DNA of 64,000 bases from Ciona savignyi (taxonomy: Eukaryota > Chordata > Ascidiacea > Phlebobranchia > Cionidae): NCBI GenBank assembly GCA_000149265.1, contig CH002949.1, forward strand, positions 137,973 through 201,972. Direction: 5' to 3'. The position numbers and the translations under genes are program-made. Positions 38,801 to 49,515 of this stretch are shown here, one piece after another. Under the pieces are notes generated by a model. It worked only from the letters and a program-made list of their open reading frames with translations. It had not been told where the DNA came from and searched no databases. Within the stretch, counting starts at the first letter, position 1, and each line of letters starts with the position of its first letter.

Positions 38801-40997
38801 TGTGTTTTGAAAATATTTTCCACAAAATTAGGTATTTAGGTAAGGCACATAGCGGCTATCGCCTAAACCTGATGGTTAGGTGGATGCCTTTTCCCGAACA
38901 TGGATTTAAAGCATAAATATCGTACCATAAATCACGAATTTTGAATATATACCGACGTTTGGATCGTATCTGAACCCCAAAATCTTCAATTCAGTTATTC
39001 TCTGTGTGTCACTCTACAATCGGTCGGGCAACCAGCTTGACCTACTCCCCGGCCGCACCGCCAGCTTGAGCCTGACATCTAGCGGAATCCGTGCGAAGCA
39101 GCTGCCGTGGGGGTTGGACGAACTCACGGGGTACTGGCGGGAATTGGGAGACCGAATCGAAGTCGTACCGAAATACACAAAAAGAGGGAGAAAGGTAAAT
39201 CAACGATGCCCTTGCATGTATTAATCTCAGTAGTTGGATATAGGATAGGATAATCATGTTTATCCCGTAAATGGGAAAACCAATGGTGTTAATACACGGA
39301 CAATCGTCAGATCACCTCGCCCCCACCGTCGGGTTACCGGAGCTATTGCAGTGTGTTGTGTACAATTGAGACATTCCTTCAATTTGGTGAAACCCAATAA
39401 TGATCCGCTGAGTTCAGACAATGGCCGTTAAGGGCATTACCCAAGGACACAACGGCCTAGATTGCAACCAGTTTCGAAACTTCAACTTTTTGGCTGAAAC
39501 ACGCCGCAATAAGCCTCTATAGATTAACGTGTCGGAAACTATATAGAATACTCCTGGTTATCCCTCGGTAAAGTAGGGCGATATAACAGTTGCCACCGTC
39601 AGATTACTTTGTTCCCAGTCGGGTTGCAGTTTGTTAACTACTATGAATACATTGCTACCAACATTTTTATATAATATTTTTAAGTTTCAAACATGTGTAT
39701 CTCTTGCACGATATTCCGGTTGGCTTAATGGCAATTATGTTTACAGGTTCTGGTTGTGACTGCGAAAATCCATCGCTTCAAAACTGCCTGGGCCCTTGGA
39801 TTCAGTAGAGAACCTTGCTACCTTCGTGCTAGAGTGCTTAACATGCAAAACGAGAACGTTCCGGCTGTACGCATCGCTTTCCGTGCCAGTAGCGGGCGTA
39901 GTAAATCTGCCATAATGACACCGAGAAGGTCTGGTGCCTCGATGAGGCATTCTCGGTTCTCTTGGTTCGTGGAGGACCTGACGAGCTCGCGGGATTACCC
40001 AAACGGGGTGTGTTTGCCGGTTGGTTGTACCGATACTGGGGTTTTGTACGCTTCAAGGTTGGGGAATGAGCTGGTTCTGCTTGACCCTGAAATCCCGCTT
40101 TCCGAAATGGGCCAGGTGAAAGTGGTGCGTCAAGCGCACGGTCGTCTGCGTGCCGCTGGAAGGCATACGTCTAAAGTCCTCAACACTTTGCCCCGAAACA
40201 ACACAAGGAAAGTCATACACACCGCCTATTTCCGAAGAAAGCAAGACTGCCGCGACACGAGACCCGAGCTGCAGACGTACGTTTTCAGAGACCGCAGCAA
40301 CCCGCAAGACGGGAGCGTGCTCTCGAGGTCGAGCGACTACAGGAACAAAGTCATCCAGACGTTCGTAGTGGCGAGTGAGCGAGATGGGTCCAGAGGGGGG
40401 CGGAGCCCAAGACCCGTAGATCGGTTCTGTCATATCAAAGTAAAAGTAAAAACCAGGCCTGGCATAGCGCGTCGAAGGACGCCGGTCAGTAGCCAGAGCG
40501 TAATTGAAGCAGTGACGTATCGTAATCGGACGAGTGGTGCTCGGAATGAGACAACGATATTTGGTTGGCGTCATGCGATGCTACGACCATTCAGTCTCCG
40601 TCAAATGGAGCAGCAGACTGTGTGTGTGGAGTACCTCTGCGATAATGGCAGATCGTCCTTGAATGACGTGACGCCGGTACACTTGACGATACGTCACGCC
40701 GTGGACGATCATGGGGCAAATGACGTGTTGAGTCTGATGACGCAACCCCGATGCAATTTTTCGCTGCGCGAAATAAAAACTCGTGGTCGAATGAGGCCGC
40801 CAAGCCGCCAAAATAGCGGTGGCGACGTGTACGTAAGGACTCGTGCGAGCCAAGCTCGATCCCGGTTTGCGTCTTACCGGAGACTCCGACGAGGGTCTGT
40901 GTCCGGGTTTAGCGGCCGAACAAGCGCCGAATCGCATCGAAATTGCATGGCTTCGAATGGCGCTGAAAGCGTCGCTGCTTACTTCGAGTGTTGGTAA
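8703..40997 (+). CDS. Giant secreted CILP-like matrix protein (TSPN-TIL-Ig3-TSP1-VWD-C8-TIL-Ig-CILP), 26 exons
   Basis: This is a predicted extracellular matrix protein of about 2018 residues. Exons: 8703-8817, 10606-11068, 11341-11610, 14136-14298, 16126-16213, 16864-17098, 17628-17797, 18058-18238, 19139-19277, 20396-20569, 21163-21361, 24187-24345, 27844-27959, 30487-30672, 31473-31705, 32075-32255, 33411-33507, 35015-35258, 35587-35674, 35902-36145, 36437-36550, 36867-37118, 37478-37751, 38197-38417, 38995-39194, 39747-40997. Every junction has GT-AG ends and matching phase, which strongly supports one transcript. The C-terminal half matches cartilage intermediate layer protein (CILP). 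The N-terminal half carries gel-forming modules (VWD, C8, TIL) that vertebrate CILP lacks. The start was chosen at the ATG that opens a signal-peptide-like hydrophobic run. A cut into two genes cannot be excluded without a transcript, but no internal stop or start suggests it. Confidence 0.85.
9130..9222 (+). mobile_element. SINE family B, degraded
   Basis: It starts GTCGTGTGGCCAAATGGTTA and ends near CTCTGGTTGAAAACTAAA. It lies in intron 1 of the CILP-like gene. Confidence 0.65.
9664..9824 (+). repeat. 161-bp repeat, copy 1, inserted in a SINE tail
   Basis: It is nearly identical to 13181-13341 (starts TGCTTGGTACAGGACAAACA). It is flanked by GAATAAACATAAAT and GAATAAACATGAAT, both fragments of the SINE A tail, as if it had inserted there with a short target duplication. 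No coding sense is evident. Confidence 0.8.
10153..10366 (-). mobile_element. SINE family A, minus orientation
   Basis: It reads AGGGGGTTAACACACGGGCA in plus and ends with AGTTTCGAACTTGCAATCC, the reverse complement of the B-box region. The extreme ends are missing. It lies upstream of exon 2. Confidence 0.8.
10606..11068 (+). other. CILP-like exon 2: polar linker of unknown fold
   Basis: It encodes about residues 39-193. The stretch is rich in Ser, Thr, Asn, Lys and Asp with several NxS/T sites and a short His run. No domain is recognised. Its C-terminal end ([17 protein letters not shown]) resembles the first strands of a laminin-G/TSPN fold that continues in exon 3. Confidence 0.7.
11706..11896 (+). 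mobile_element. SINE family A, 5' truncated
   Basis: It begins at GCCTAAACCCAGCGG and ends with CTATCCTATCC. It lies about 95 nt after the exon 3 donor. Confidence 0.85.
13181..13341 (+). repeat. 161-bp repeat, copy 2
   Basis: Same orientation and length as 9664-9824, with only a few substitutions. No SINE is around this copy. It lies in intron 3 of the CILP-like gene. Confidence 0.8.
14299..16125. other. Intron 4 of the CILP-like gene, no recognised element
   Basis: A 151-codon minus-strand ORF (14246-14701) and a 107-codon one (15652-15975) lie here, but neither shows a known motif. No copy of the window's repeat families is evident. Confidence 0.45.
16623..16855 (+). mobile_element. SINE family A abutting exon 6
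   Basis: The head is truncated (CTGGTCGCTATAAG). The body and tail are complete, ending ATAAATATCCTATCCTATT. The exon 6 acceptor CAG follows within about 8 nt, so the pyrimidine-rich SINE tail forms the 3' splice-site region. Confidence 0.85.
16864..17660 (+). other. First TIL domain with VWC-like tail (exons 6-7)
   Basis: The cysteine spacing is that of a trypsin-inhibitor-like (TIL) domain: [38 protein letters not shown]. It is followed by [10 protein letters not shown] across the exon 6/7 junction, a VWC-like closing motif. Exon 6 starts in phase 1 and ends in phase 2, as does exon 18. A SINE tail ends about 8 nt before exon 6. Confidence 0.85.
17660..18200 (+). other. Immunoglobulin-like domain 1 (exons 7-8)
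   Basis: The I-set pattern is seen: [21 protein letters not shown] gives the first Cys and Trp, and [13 protein letters not shown] gives the DxGxYxC motif in the form EAGRYTC. The intron splits the domain in the middle at phase 1. Confidence 0.85.
18200..20500 (+). other. Immunoglobulin-like domain 2 (exons 8-10)
   Basis: It begins with [16 protein letters not shown], then [16 protein letters not shown] (Cys and Trp), and closes with [15 protein letters not shown], a typical I-set F strand. It is split by two introns. Confidence 0.8.
20596..20836 (+). mobile_element. SINE family A, 3' truncated
   Basis: It has the full head CGGTTAGTCTGGCG and is cut at GATTGCCCGTGTGTT. It begins about 26 nt after the exon 10 donor. 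Confidence 0.85.
20905..21013 (-). mobile_element. SINE family B, minus orientation
   Basis: The complement of the B-box (AAGTTTCAAACCCAT) and of the head (GTTAACTCTTAGGCAACACG) is seen. It lies in intron 10. Confidence 0.65.
23038..23077. repeat. Perfect 15-bp inverted repeat hairpin
   Basis: Arms CAATTGTGGTAAAAT and ATTTTACCACAATTG flank a 10-nt loop. No element is recognised around it. Confidence 0.85.
23390..23420 (-). mobile_element. SINE family B head fragment, minus orientation
   Basis: TTTAACCATTCGGTCACACG followed by ACC is the complement of the family B A-box region. The rest is missing. Confidence 0.45.
23811..24094 (-). mobile_element. SINE family A, nearly full length, minus orientation
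   Basis: It runs from GAATATTCATGTTTATTCCC to CCACCAGACTAACCGG. It ends about 90 nt before the TSP1 exon. Confidence 0.9.
24187..24345 (+). other. Thrombospondin type-1 repeat (exon 12)
   Basis: One symmetric 1-1 exon encodes [20 protein letters not shown], then TC, and ends CNSQVCPG. This is a complete TSP1 repeat with WxxW and six cysteines. Vertebrate CILP also has one TSP1 repeat near its N-terminus. Confidence 0.95.
25400..25820 (+). pseudogene. Decayed THAP zinc-finger ORF of the transposon
   Basis: A THAP-like pattern is seen in pieces: CFAPGCTN and [10 protein letters not shown] in one frame, then [12 protein letters not shown] and [10 protein letters not shown] in the frame open from 25440. 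The frame switch falls in an A7 run near 25540. A second shift near 25430 separates the start codon at 25401 from the zinc-binding part. THAP domains are the DNA-binding modules of several transposases. The reading frame is broken, so no intact protein is expected. Confidence 0.65.
25827..26120 (-). CDS. Small ORF with a P2X7 C-terminal (ballast)-like cysteine motif
   Basis: A 97-codon ORF inside the transposon. Its C-terminal part reads [20 protein letters not shown] followed by C, which resembles the Cys-rich zinc-binding intracellular domain of P2X7 receptors (WCxCxxC, then ECLCC). The motif is cut short at the stop, so it may be a fragment. It converges on the THAP ORF from the other side. 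Whether it is expressed is unknown. Confidence 0.5.
   Translation of the reverse strand: MDDSSQHSGIDERSFIVHNKTTQIQSCAFEPRKTSESIFEDESPIEENVYLETLPIDMTWCRCKNCILMDTPQECLCCMNVHTCICAQNNARLDLHY
27982..28130 (-). repeat. AAACTAAACTAAA-type repeat, minus orientation
   Basis: It begins TTTAGTTTATTTATTTTTTG and continues CCCCAGTATTAAAAAATGGC. It is inverted relative to 29440-29612. Confidence 0.6.
29440..29612 (+). repeat. AAACTAAACTAAA-type repeat, plus orientation
   Basis: It runs from TAGGTTTGGCGGGCGCGTC to GGGGCAAAAAATGAATAAAC and ACTAAAAC. It is the mirror of the 28.0-kb copy. Confidence 0.6.
30300..30480. repeat. AT-rich short tandem repeat before exon 14
   Basis: Units of about 37-40 nt containing AAAATTATAAAACTAAAAAT and ATTAAC recur three times, ending about 10 nt before the exon 14 acceptor. 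Confidence 0.8.
30701..30977 (-). mobile_element. SINE family A, minus orientation
   Basis: It starts GATAGGCTATTCATGTTTAT and ends CGCCAGACTAACCGG. It begins about 28 nt after the exon 14 donor. Confidence 0.9.
31199..31370 (+). mobile_element. SINE family A, 5' truncated
   Basis: It starts ACCCAACGGATTAATGGG and ends TTCCTATCCTATCC. It lies about 100 nt upstream of exon 15. Confidence 0.85.
31905..32015. repeat. Imperfect palindromic MITE-like repeat
   Basis: Arms ACAGCATATATATCGAAATT and AATTTCAGTATATATGCTGT enclose a segment with GATGCATGAGGGTT and AAAGATCATAGATT. A related half-copy in the other arrangement occurs at about 27350-27425. Confidence 0.6.
32385..32550 (+). repeat. AAACTAAACTAAA-type repeat
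   Basis: It contains TTTTTAGACGTGTTCTAACG and ends AACTAAACTAAACTAAAC. It lies in intron 16. Confidence 0.65.
32655..32918 (+). mobile_element. SINE family A, diverged
   Basis: GCAACTGGTCTGTATTTAGT and ATAAACATGATTATTCTATC mark the two ends. The middle is degraded. Confidence 0.7.
33225..33345 (+). repeat. AAACTAAACTAAA-type repeat
   Basis: It contains TTTTTAGACGTGGTCTAACA and ends AATAAACTAAACTAAAA. It lies about 70 nt upstream of exon 17. Confidence 0.65.
33508..35014. other. Intron 17 of the CILP-like gene
   Basis: No gene or RNA is recognised. One dispersed repeat sits near the 3' end (34803-34960). The rest appears unique and AT-rich. Confidence 0.45.
34803..34960 (-). repeat. AAACTAAACTAAA-type repeat, minus orientation
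   Basis: TAGTTTAGTTTATTCATTTT followed by TTGCCCC and, later, AAACAGTCGTTAAAACAC. It lies about 55 nt before exon 18. Confidence 0.65.
35015..35674 (+). other. Second TIL domain with VWC-like tail (exons 18-19)
   Basis: The order [19 protein letters not shown], then [19 protein letters not shown] and QCPC, then [10 protein letters not shown] across the exon 18/19 junction, matches the C8-TIL-E module of VWF-type assemblies. Exon phases (1 to 2, then 2 to 0) parallel exons 6-7 at the start. Confidence 0.9.
35285..35375. repeat. Short tandem of CGGATATATGCA units
   Basis: CGGATATATGCAATTGCAGA, ACTACCGGATATATGCATT, CGAATATATGCATTT and CGGATATATGCAGACTA recur just after the exon 18 donor. Confidence 0.75.
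35681..35771 (-). mobile_element. SINE family A, internally deleted
   Basis: The tail end (AGGATAAGATATTCATGTTT) is joined to the head end (CCAAACTAACCGGTCGGAC) with the middle lost. It begins six nt after the exon 19 donor. Confidence 0.85.
35902..36145 (+). other. Immunoglobulin-like domain 4 (exon 20)
   Basis: A single exon encodes [20 protein letters not shown], then [17 protein letters not shown]. It occupies the position of the Ig-like C2 domain that precedes the CILP-specific half in vertebrate CILP. Confidence 0.9.
36437..37118 (+). other. CILP-type cysteine-rich linker (exons 21-22)
   Basis: Cys-rich sequence with [37 protein letters not shown] and [12 protein letters not shown]. 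In vertebrate CILP a similar linker sits between the Ig domain and the first carboxypeptidase-regulatory-like repeat. Confidence 0.7.
36569..36823 (-). mobile_element. SINE family A, minus orientation
   Basis: It runs from ATAGGATTGAATATTCATG to CCAGACTAACTGGCCG, between exons 21 and 22. Confidence 0.9.
37184..37460 (-). mobile_element. SINE family A just upstream of exon 23
   Basis: It runs from GGATAAGATATTCATG to CCGCCAGACCAACCGG. The exon 23 acceptor follows after only TTTTCTTTCTCCTCCAG. Confidence 0.9.
37478..37751 (+). other. Carboxypeptidase-regulatory-like repeat (exon 23)
   Basis: The pattern [20 protein letters not shown], then [13 protein letters not shown], fits the CarboxypepD_reg-like fold (hydrophobic strands and xxGxFxF) found at this place in CILP. 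A SINE ends about 17 nt before the exon. Confidence 0.7.
37801..38102 (+). mobile_element. SINE family A, full length
   Basis: It starts GATTGTTAGTCTGGTGATTA and ends AATATCCTATCC. It lies between exons 23 and 24 and about 95 nt upstream of exon 24. Confidence 0.9.
38197..39194 (+). other. ZU5/FAM171-like beta domain of CILP (exons 24-25)
   Basis: It reads [13 protein letters not shown], then [19 protein letters not shown], and later [20 protein letters not shown], then ELTGYWREL. These correspond to the conserved CILP block in which proline-rich VPP motifs and LDL/W motifs recur. Confidence 0.75.
38469..38762 (+). mobile_element. SINE family A, full length
   Basis: It starts ACCGGTTAGTCTGATGG and ends CTCCTATCCTATCCT, about 50 nt after the exon 24 donor. 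Confidence 0.92.
39238..39536 (-). mobile_element. SINE family A, full length, minus orientation
   Basis: It runs from ATATAGGATAGGATAATCAT to a degraded head near 39530. It lies about 43 nt after the exon 25 donor. Confidence 0.88.
39747..40997 (+). other. CILP C-terminal domain, single 417-codon exon (exon 26)
   Basis: This last exon includes [26 protein letters not shown], and [11 protein letters not shown] followed by hydroxyl-rich strands. All three align in order with the CILP C-terminal region (REPCFVKVRAY-type, CYIKVKI-type and CLEFKC-type motifs). It is rich in Arg and closes at TGGTAA. Antisense ORFs of 143 and 173 codons are shadows. Confidence 0.85.
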
Positions 40998-41248
40998 TGT
41001 TTTTCTTGTCAACCTTACTATATTTATAAGTTCATTGCTGTTTTACCTAATCTTTTATTCCTTTCTATCTCAGCCGGCTGGTCCGGATATCGCAATTGTA
41101 CATTCCAAGCTTCACCTGCTTTGTGCATAAACGTTCCGATTAAATAAGAGCAAAAAAATGCAGACCAGTTTTTAAAGCCCATTATGGGGTTTGTCACTTG
41201 TCATTTTTCTTTAGAATGCCGAGTATAGGTTGTCTGAAATATCTTCCA

Positions 41249-41254
41249 AATAAA
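41249..41254 (+). terminator. Candidate polyadenylation signal of the CILP-like gene
   Basis: AATAAA lies about 250 nt after the stop codon. An ATTAAA at 41139-41144 is an alternative. Confidence 0.4.
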
Positions 41255-41827
41255 TAGGATTGGGTTATTGCGTACAGCAAAACCGTGGTGGCAATATTTT
41301 CCTCTGTAGCAGTGTAAATCAACTACCAGTCACGCGTTTGTTTGAGCACGTTACAATAAGGGGCTTCAAACAACCAAAAAATAATTGTCATCTTAACACG
41401 TACTTTAAACGTAAACCTAAGCAATTTTTAAATGTAATTAAGCTCTATCCACATCTCGGATCCTTGTTAGCTCAGGGCGCTTGAGTAATGGGCCTTTATG
41501 ACCTAAATTCCTGGTCCCGGAGCTACCATGGACCCGCCCGTACTAATGAATGAATGATCTCTCCATCGCCATCTAACGGATTGTTGTGTCCGAAAGCTTT
41601 TTCATTTACCGTAGTTGCATATCCTACCATGATTGTAGTAACATTAAGACATCTTCTCATATCCTACACACCCGATTTGTTTCAACTAAGAAAATGACTA
41701 AACACGACCCACCGTTTTTTAAACAGAAACAAGATTATGGTCTAATAAATTCTTGTAGTTGCCCAAAGGGCTTTGTGCTCAAAATAACGATTTTATCGTT
41801 TTTGTTATAAGTGGCGATGAATTGGCA

Positions 41828-41995
41828 ACACTAAAATGAGGGAAACTGCTCACTAAAATTACGTAACGTATTTTAAACCCTGCCTTTAACACTAGTCTCA
41901 ACCCCAGAACTAACCCTAACCTAACCCCAGGTTTTAAACTAACTCTAATGTCATAATCTTCATTATAGTTCGCAATTTCCCTCCTTTTAGTTGTC
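41828..41995. mobile_element. Fold-back MITE, 168 bp
   Basis: GGCAACACTAAAATGAGGGA at one end and TTTCCCTCCTTTTAGTTG at the other. The core is a run of AACCCTAAC-like units. Confidence 0.75.
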
Positions 41996-42363
41996 CTGCG
42001 ACGAATTGAAAAAAAACCCATCGTTTTCAACACAGTGCCCGACTTCCGTTCTCGATGTAATCTAACGATTATCAGTGTAAAAACCTCTAACTTCGTACAA
42101 GTAAAACTAGGGAGTGGTTTTGTGAAAACAATGGTTTATTTTGCAGTGCGTTTTCGCACGTGCACCTAAAAATGCCTTGCCAAGTTTCACAAAGAGCTGA
42201 CAAAAATCGTTAAAAACTGAAGTTTAATTACATCAAACCGGAGAGTAAATACTTTACATTATCAGATTGATCACTAATAAAACCGTATCATGCAGGTTTA
42301 GAATACAAAGGACAAAAATGTACTTCTTACTTTTAATCTATGCTTGTTTATGGTAATCATGAT

Positions 42364-42369
42364 TTTATT
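42364..42369 (-). terminator. Candidate polyadenylation signal of U2AF2
   Basis: AATAAA on the minus strand, about 185 nt after the stop codon. Another lies at 42135-42140. Confidence 0.35.
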
Positions 42370-42553
42370 TACTTCAAACAGATGGTAAAACGGCAGTTTT
42401 TAACGTAGAAAATAAAACCACTAATTTTTCGAGACAATTTAAATTGGTTGTTGGTTGAACAGTTCTACAGACGGCGCAGAAAACTTCTAGCAGACAGACT
42501 CAAAACGATAATACAGACTCGGCGGTCGAGAAAAGAAACTACGAAAAATCCGT

Positions 42554-47093
<4,540 letters not shown>

Positions 47094-49022
47094 TGTTTTT
47101 AGTCCTGATTTGTTAAGTATTTATAACCTACACTGTGCGTCTAAAATGTGACAGATTAGCTGGGATATGTTAATTCTAGTAATTTAATTATTACAATTTA
47201 ATAAAAGAATATTACAATTTAATAAAAGAATAAGAATATGGACTGTTGAGTACCCGTTAATATAGTCCATTTGTCTCTTGCTAGGTTTAAAATTTTATAC
47301 TAAATTTGGCCAAATCCACATATACGCTTGTGCACCAACGGACATTTGTTCATTTCTCATATCCGGCATCACAATAAACCAACATATGTTCTCCTGCATG
47401 TCAATATATGTGTGGACTTTGCTTTTAGTAGCAAAATACTCATCACATTTTTTATATTAGTTATTTATTCTCAATGCAACTCGATGAGTGTTTGTAACCG
47501 GTTGATATTTGGCTATTTTTTTAGATATTTTTACACACACCTATCGTATATGTCCACTTTTAACCATGAATTTTAGGACCAGTTGATTTAATTATTCCTT
47601 GATTGTCAGATCAACAGCTTAAAGGTGTAGGGGTCAAAACTAGTTAAAAACTTATATGACGAAATTATGTGGTCATCGGTAAAAATGTAAATAACACTAA
47701 GATTCTATATTCAAGCTGAAAATAAATACTTCATGTGTAAAATCACTTTAAAGTATAGGTGATAAGGTAAAAAATACTTGCAAATTGGTTAAAAAAGGTG
47801 GGCTACCATAAAATATTTGTTAAATTTGATTGTTATCAGCCTGGTAGAAAATTTTCATATTGGGTAGCCTACTGGTGTTAAATCGTAAGAATAACAAAAT
47901 AACATTGGTAATAAACTGTCAGCTTACAGATTGTTTAATTCTATAGTAGTACAAATTTACTCTCTGTTATATCTTGTAAAAAAATTCACTTATTACTTAG
48001 TTATGACGGTATAAGTTAGGACGCCGGCAAATGATTCTGTAATACTCAATGCGGCATTACAACAGGATTACACTCACCTTTTTTTAGTTTTATAAAAGGC
48101 CGACGCTTATATTTTGTTTCTTTTTTTCCAAACCAAAACGGAATAACCGACTAACACCTCGCTTTCCTAACATCGAGCATTTTAGAATACAAGATGAAAT
48201 TTAACAAGACAAAGCGGATACACGATAGGTTTATTGGTTATTTCTATGTTTAAGATATATATTTTTCGGGGCGGGAAAGCAGCGTTCGTTTGCGCGGAAG
48301 TTTACGCAACATTTAAATGCTTATTCTAACTTTTCGGATCTACAGCTAATATTATATACTGTTCTATTAGTCTTAACGATACAATTGTTATCGCGAATTG
48401 CGCAATATCTGAAAAATTCGCGGCTTGTCATTGATCAATATGAACCGCATGTTGGTGCACTGGTTTCATATAACCCTTCCCTCACACGGTTATGAAACTA
48501 CTTTAACCTGACCATAGGCTTTAACGTGCTGTCTTTTGTTTTCGAGTATGAATTAATACTGCAGTTTAGAATCGTGACTCTTGCAGCAAACAGCTAAGAG
48601 AAGCCGAGCGCGGCACCACAAGCAGCGGCCCAATGTGGTGTAAATTACGTCGTGATTGAAATTATCAACATATGCGTGTTTTGTCATGGATAATTTAGAA
48701 TAAAAACCAACCTTCCGTGAAGTTGTCGGATTACGGATTATCGGAGTCATGTTGGACTATTTGGTAGGGTTTGCCAGAATAAGGTCTAGTGTCAAGCATA
48801 TAAGCCAAGTATAAATTTATTTTTACGAACCCCTACATAACTAGCTGTCTCTTGTATTTTTGGGTTTTTAAAGGGACTGGTTTTGATAATTTAGAAGTAA
48901 ATTTAAATTGTACACTGTTCTTTAATATTAATTATTATTAGGGGTATAGAAGTGAAGTTTACAAGTAGCCGACTGTGTAAAAATGCAACCATTACCAGAT
49001 TATTACATTCAATACGCAAATA

Positions 49023-49034
49023 TATATAGAGAGA

Positions 49035-49103
<69 letters not shown>

Positions 49104-49104
49104 C

Positions 49105-49155
<51 letters not shown>
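49023..49155. repeat. (GA)n microsatellite
   Basis: About 130 nt of GA repeats with a few GAAA, GAC and GCGA interruptions. Confidence 0.98.
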
Positions 49156-49160
<5 letters not shown>

Positions 49161-49262
49161 GAGAAATTAATATTTTTGCTGATCGCCTTACGAACAAAAA
49201 ATACATCACATACATTCCAAAAAATACAATCCCAAAAGGTACATCAGTCACAATCCAAATAA

Positions 49263-49268
49263 TTTATT
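49263..49268 (-). terminator. Candidate polyadenylation signal of the minus-strand peptidase gene
   Basis: AATAAA on the minus strand, about 250 nt after the stop codon. Confidence 0.35.
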
Positions 49269-49312
49269 GCATCATACAATAAGCTGTGAAAGTTAATGAT
49301 TTTGTTATTTTC

Positions 49313-49420
49313 TTTTACCGAGACTAGTTTTAACCCCAAGATGGGCCCGTGACGAGGACCGTTTTTGTATAGAGGGCGTGTATGCATCTGTCGTGTTAAC
49401 CATTCTGCTACACGACGGTA
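49313..49420 (-). mobile_element. SINE family B, minus orientation
   Basis: TTTTAACCCCAAGATGGGCC marks the B-box side and TTAACCATTCTGCTACACG the head side. Confidence 0.7.
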
Positions 49421-49515
49421 ATGATGTCGGTTTTGTGATACTAGTTCTCAAAGTGATACTGGTTGTCAGGTTATAACACACTGCTGGCACCCTTGCAGTT
49501 TTCGCAGGCTTTCAG

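Larger units (their letters stand above)
40998..42553. other. Convergent intergenic region (CILP-like 3' end and U2AF2 3' end)
   Basis: It holds the two 3' UTRs, candidate poly(A) signals for both, and a fold-back MITE at 41828-41995. No other gene is supported. Confidence 0.55.
47094..49515. other. Intergenic region upstream of U2AF2 and downstream of the peptidase gene
   Basis: It must hold the U2AF2 promoter and the peptidase 3' UTR. It contains a long GA microsatellite and a family B SINE. A 65-codon minus ORF at 48553-48750 has no recognisable motif. Confidence 0.5.

Noticed and set aside
40053..41012. Antisense ORFs of 173 and 143 codons opposite the last CILP-like exon
   Set aside because: They mirror the GC-rich, Arg-rich sense exon, show no motif and have no splice context. 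The sense frame matches CILP.
49009..49282. ORFs of RE and SL repeats
   Set aside because: They are translations of the GA microsatellite.
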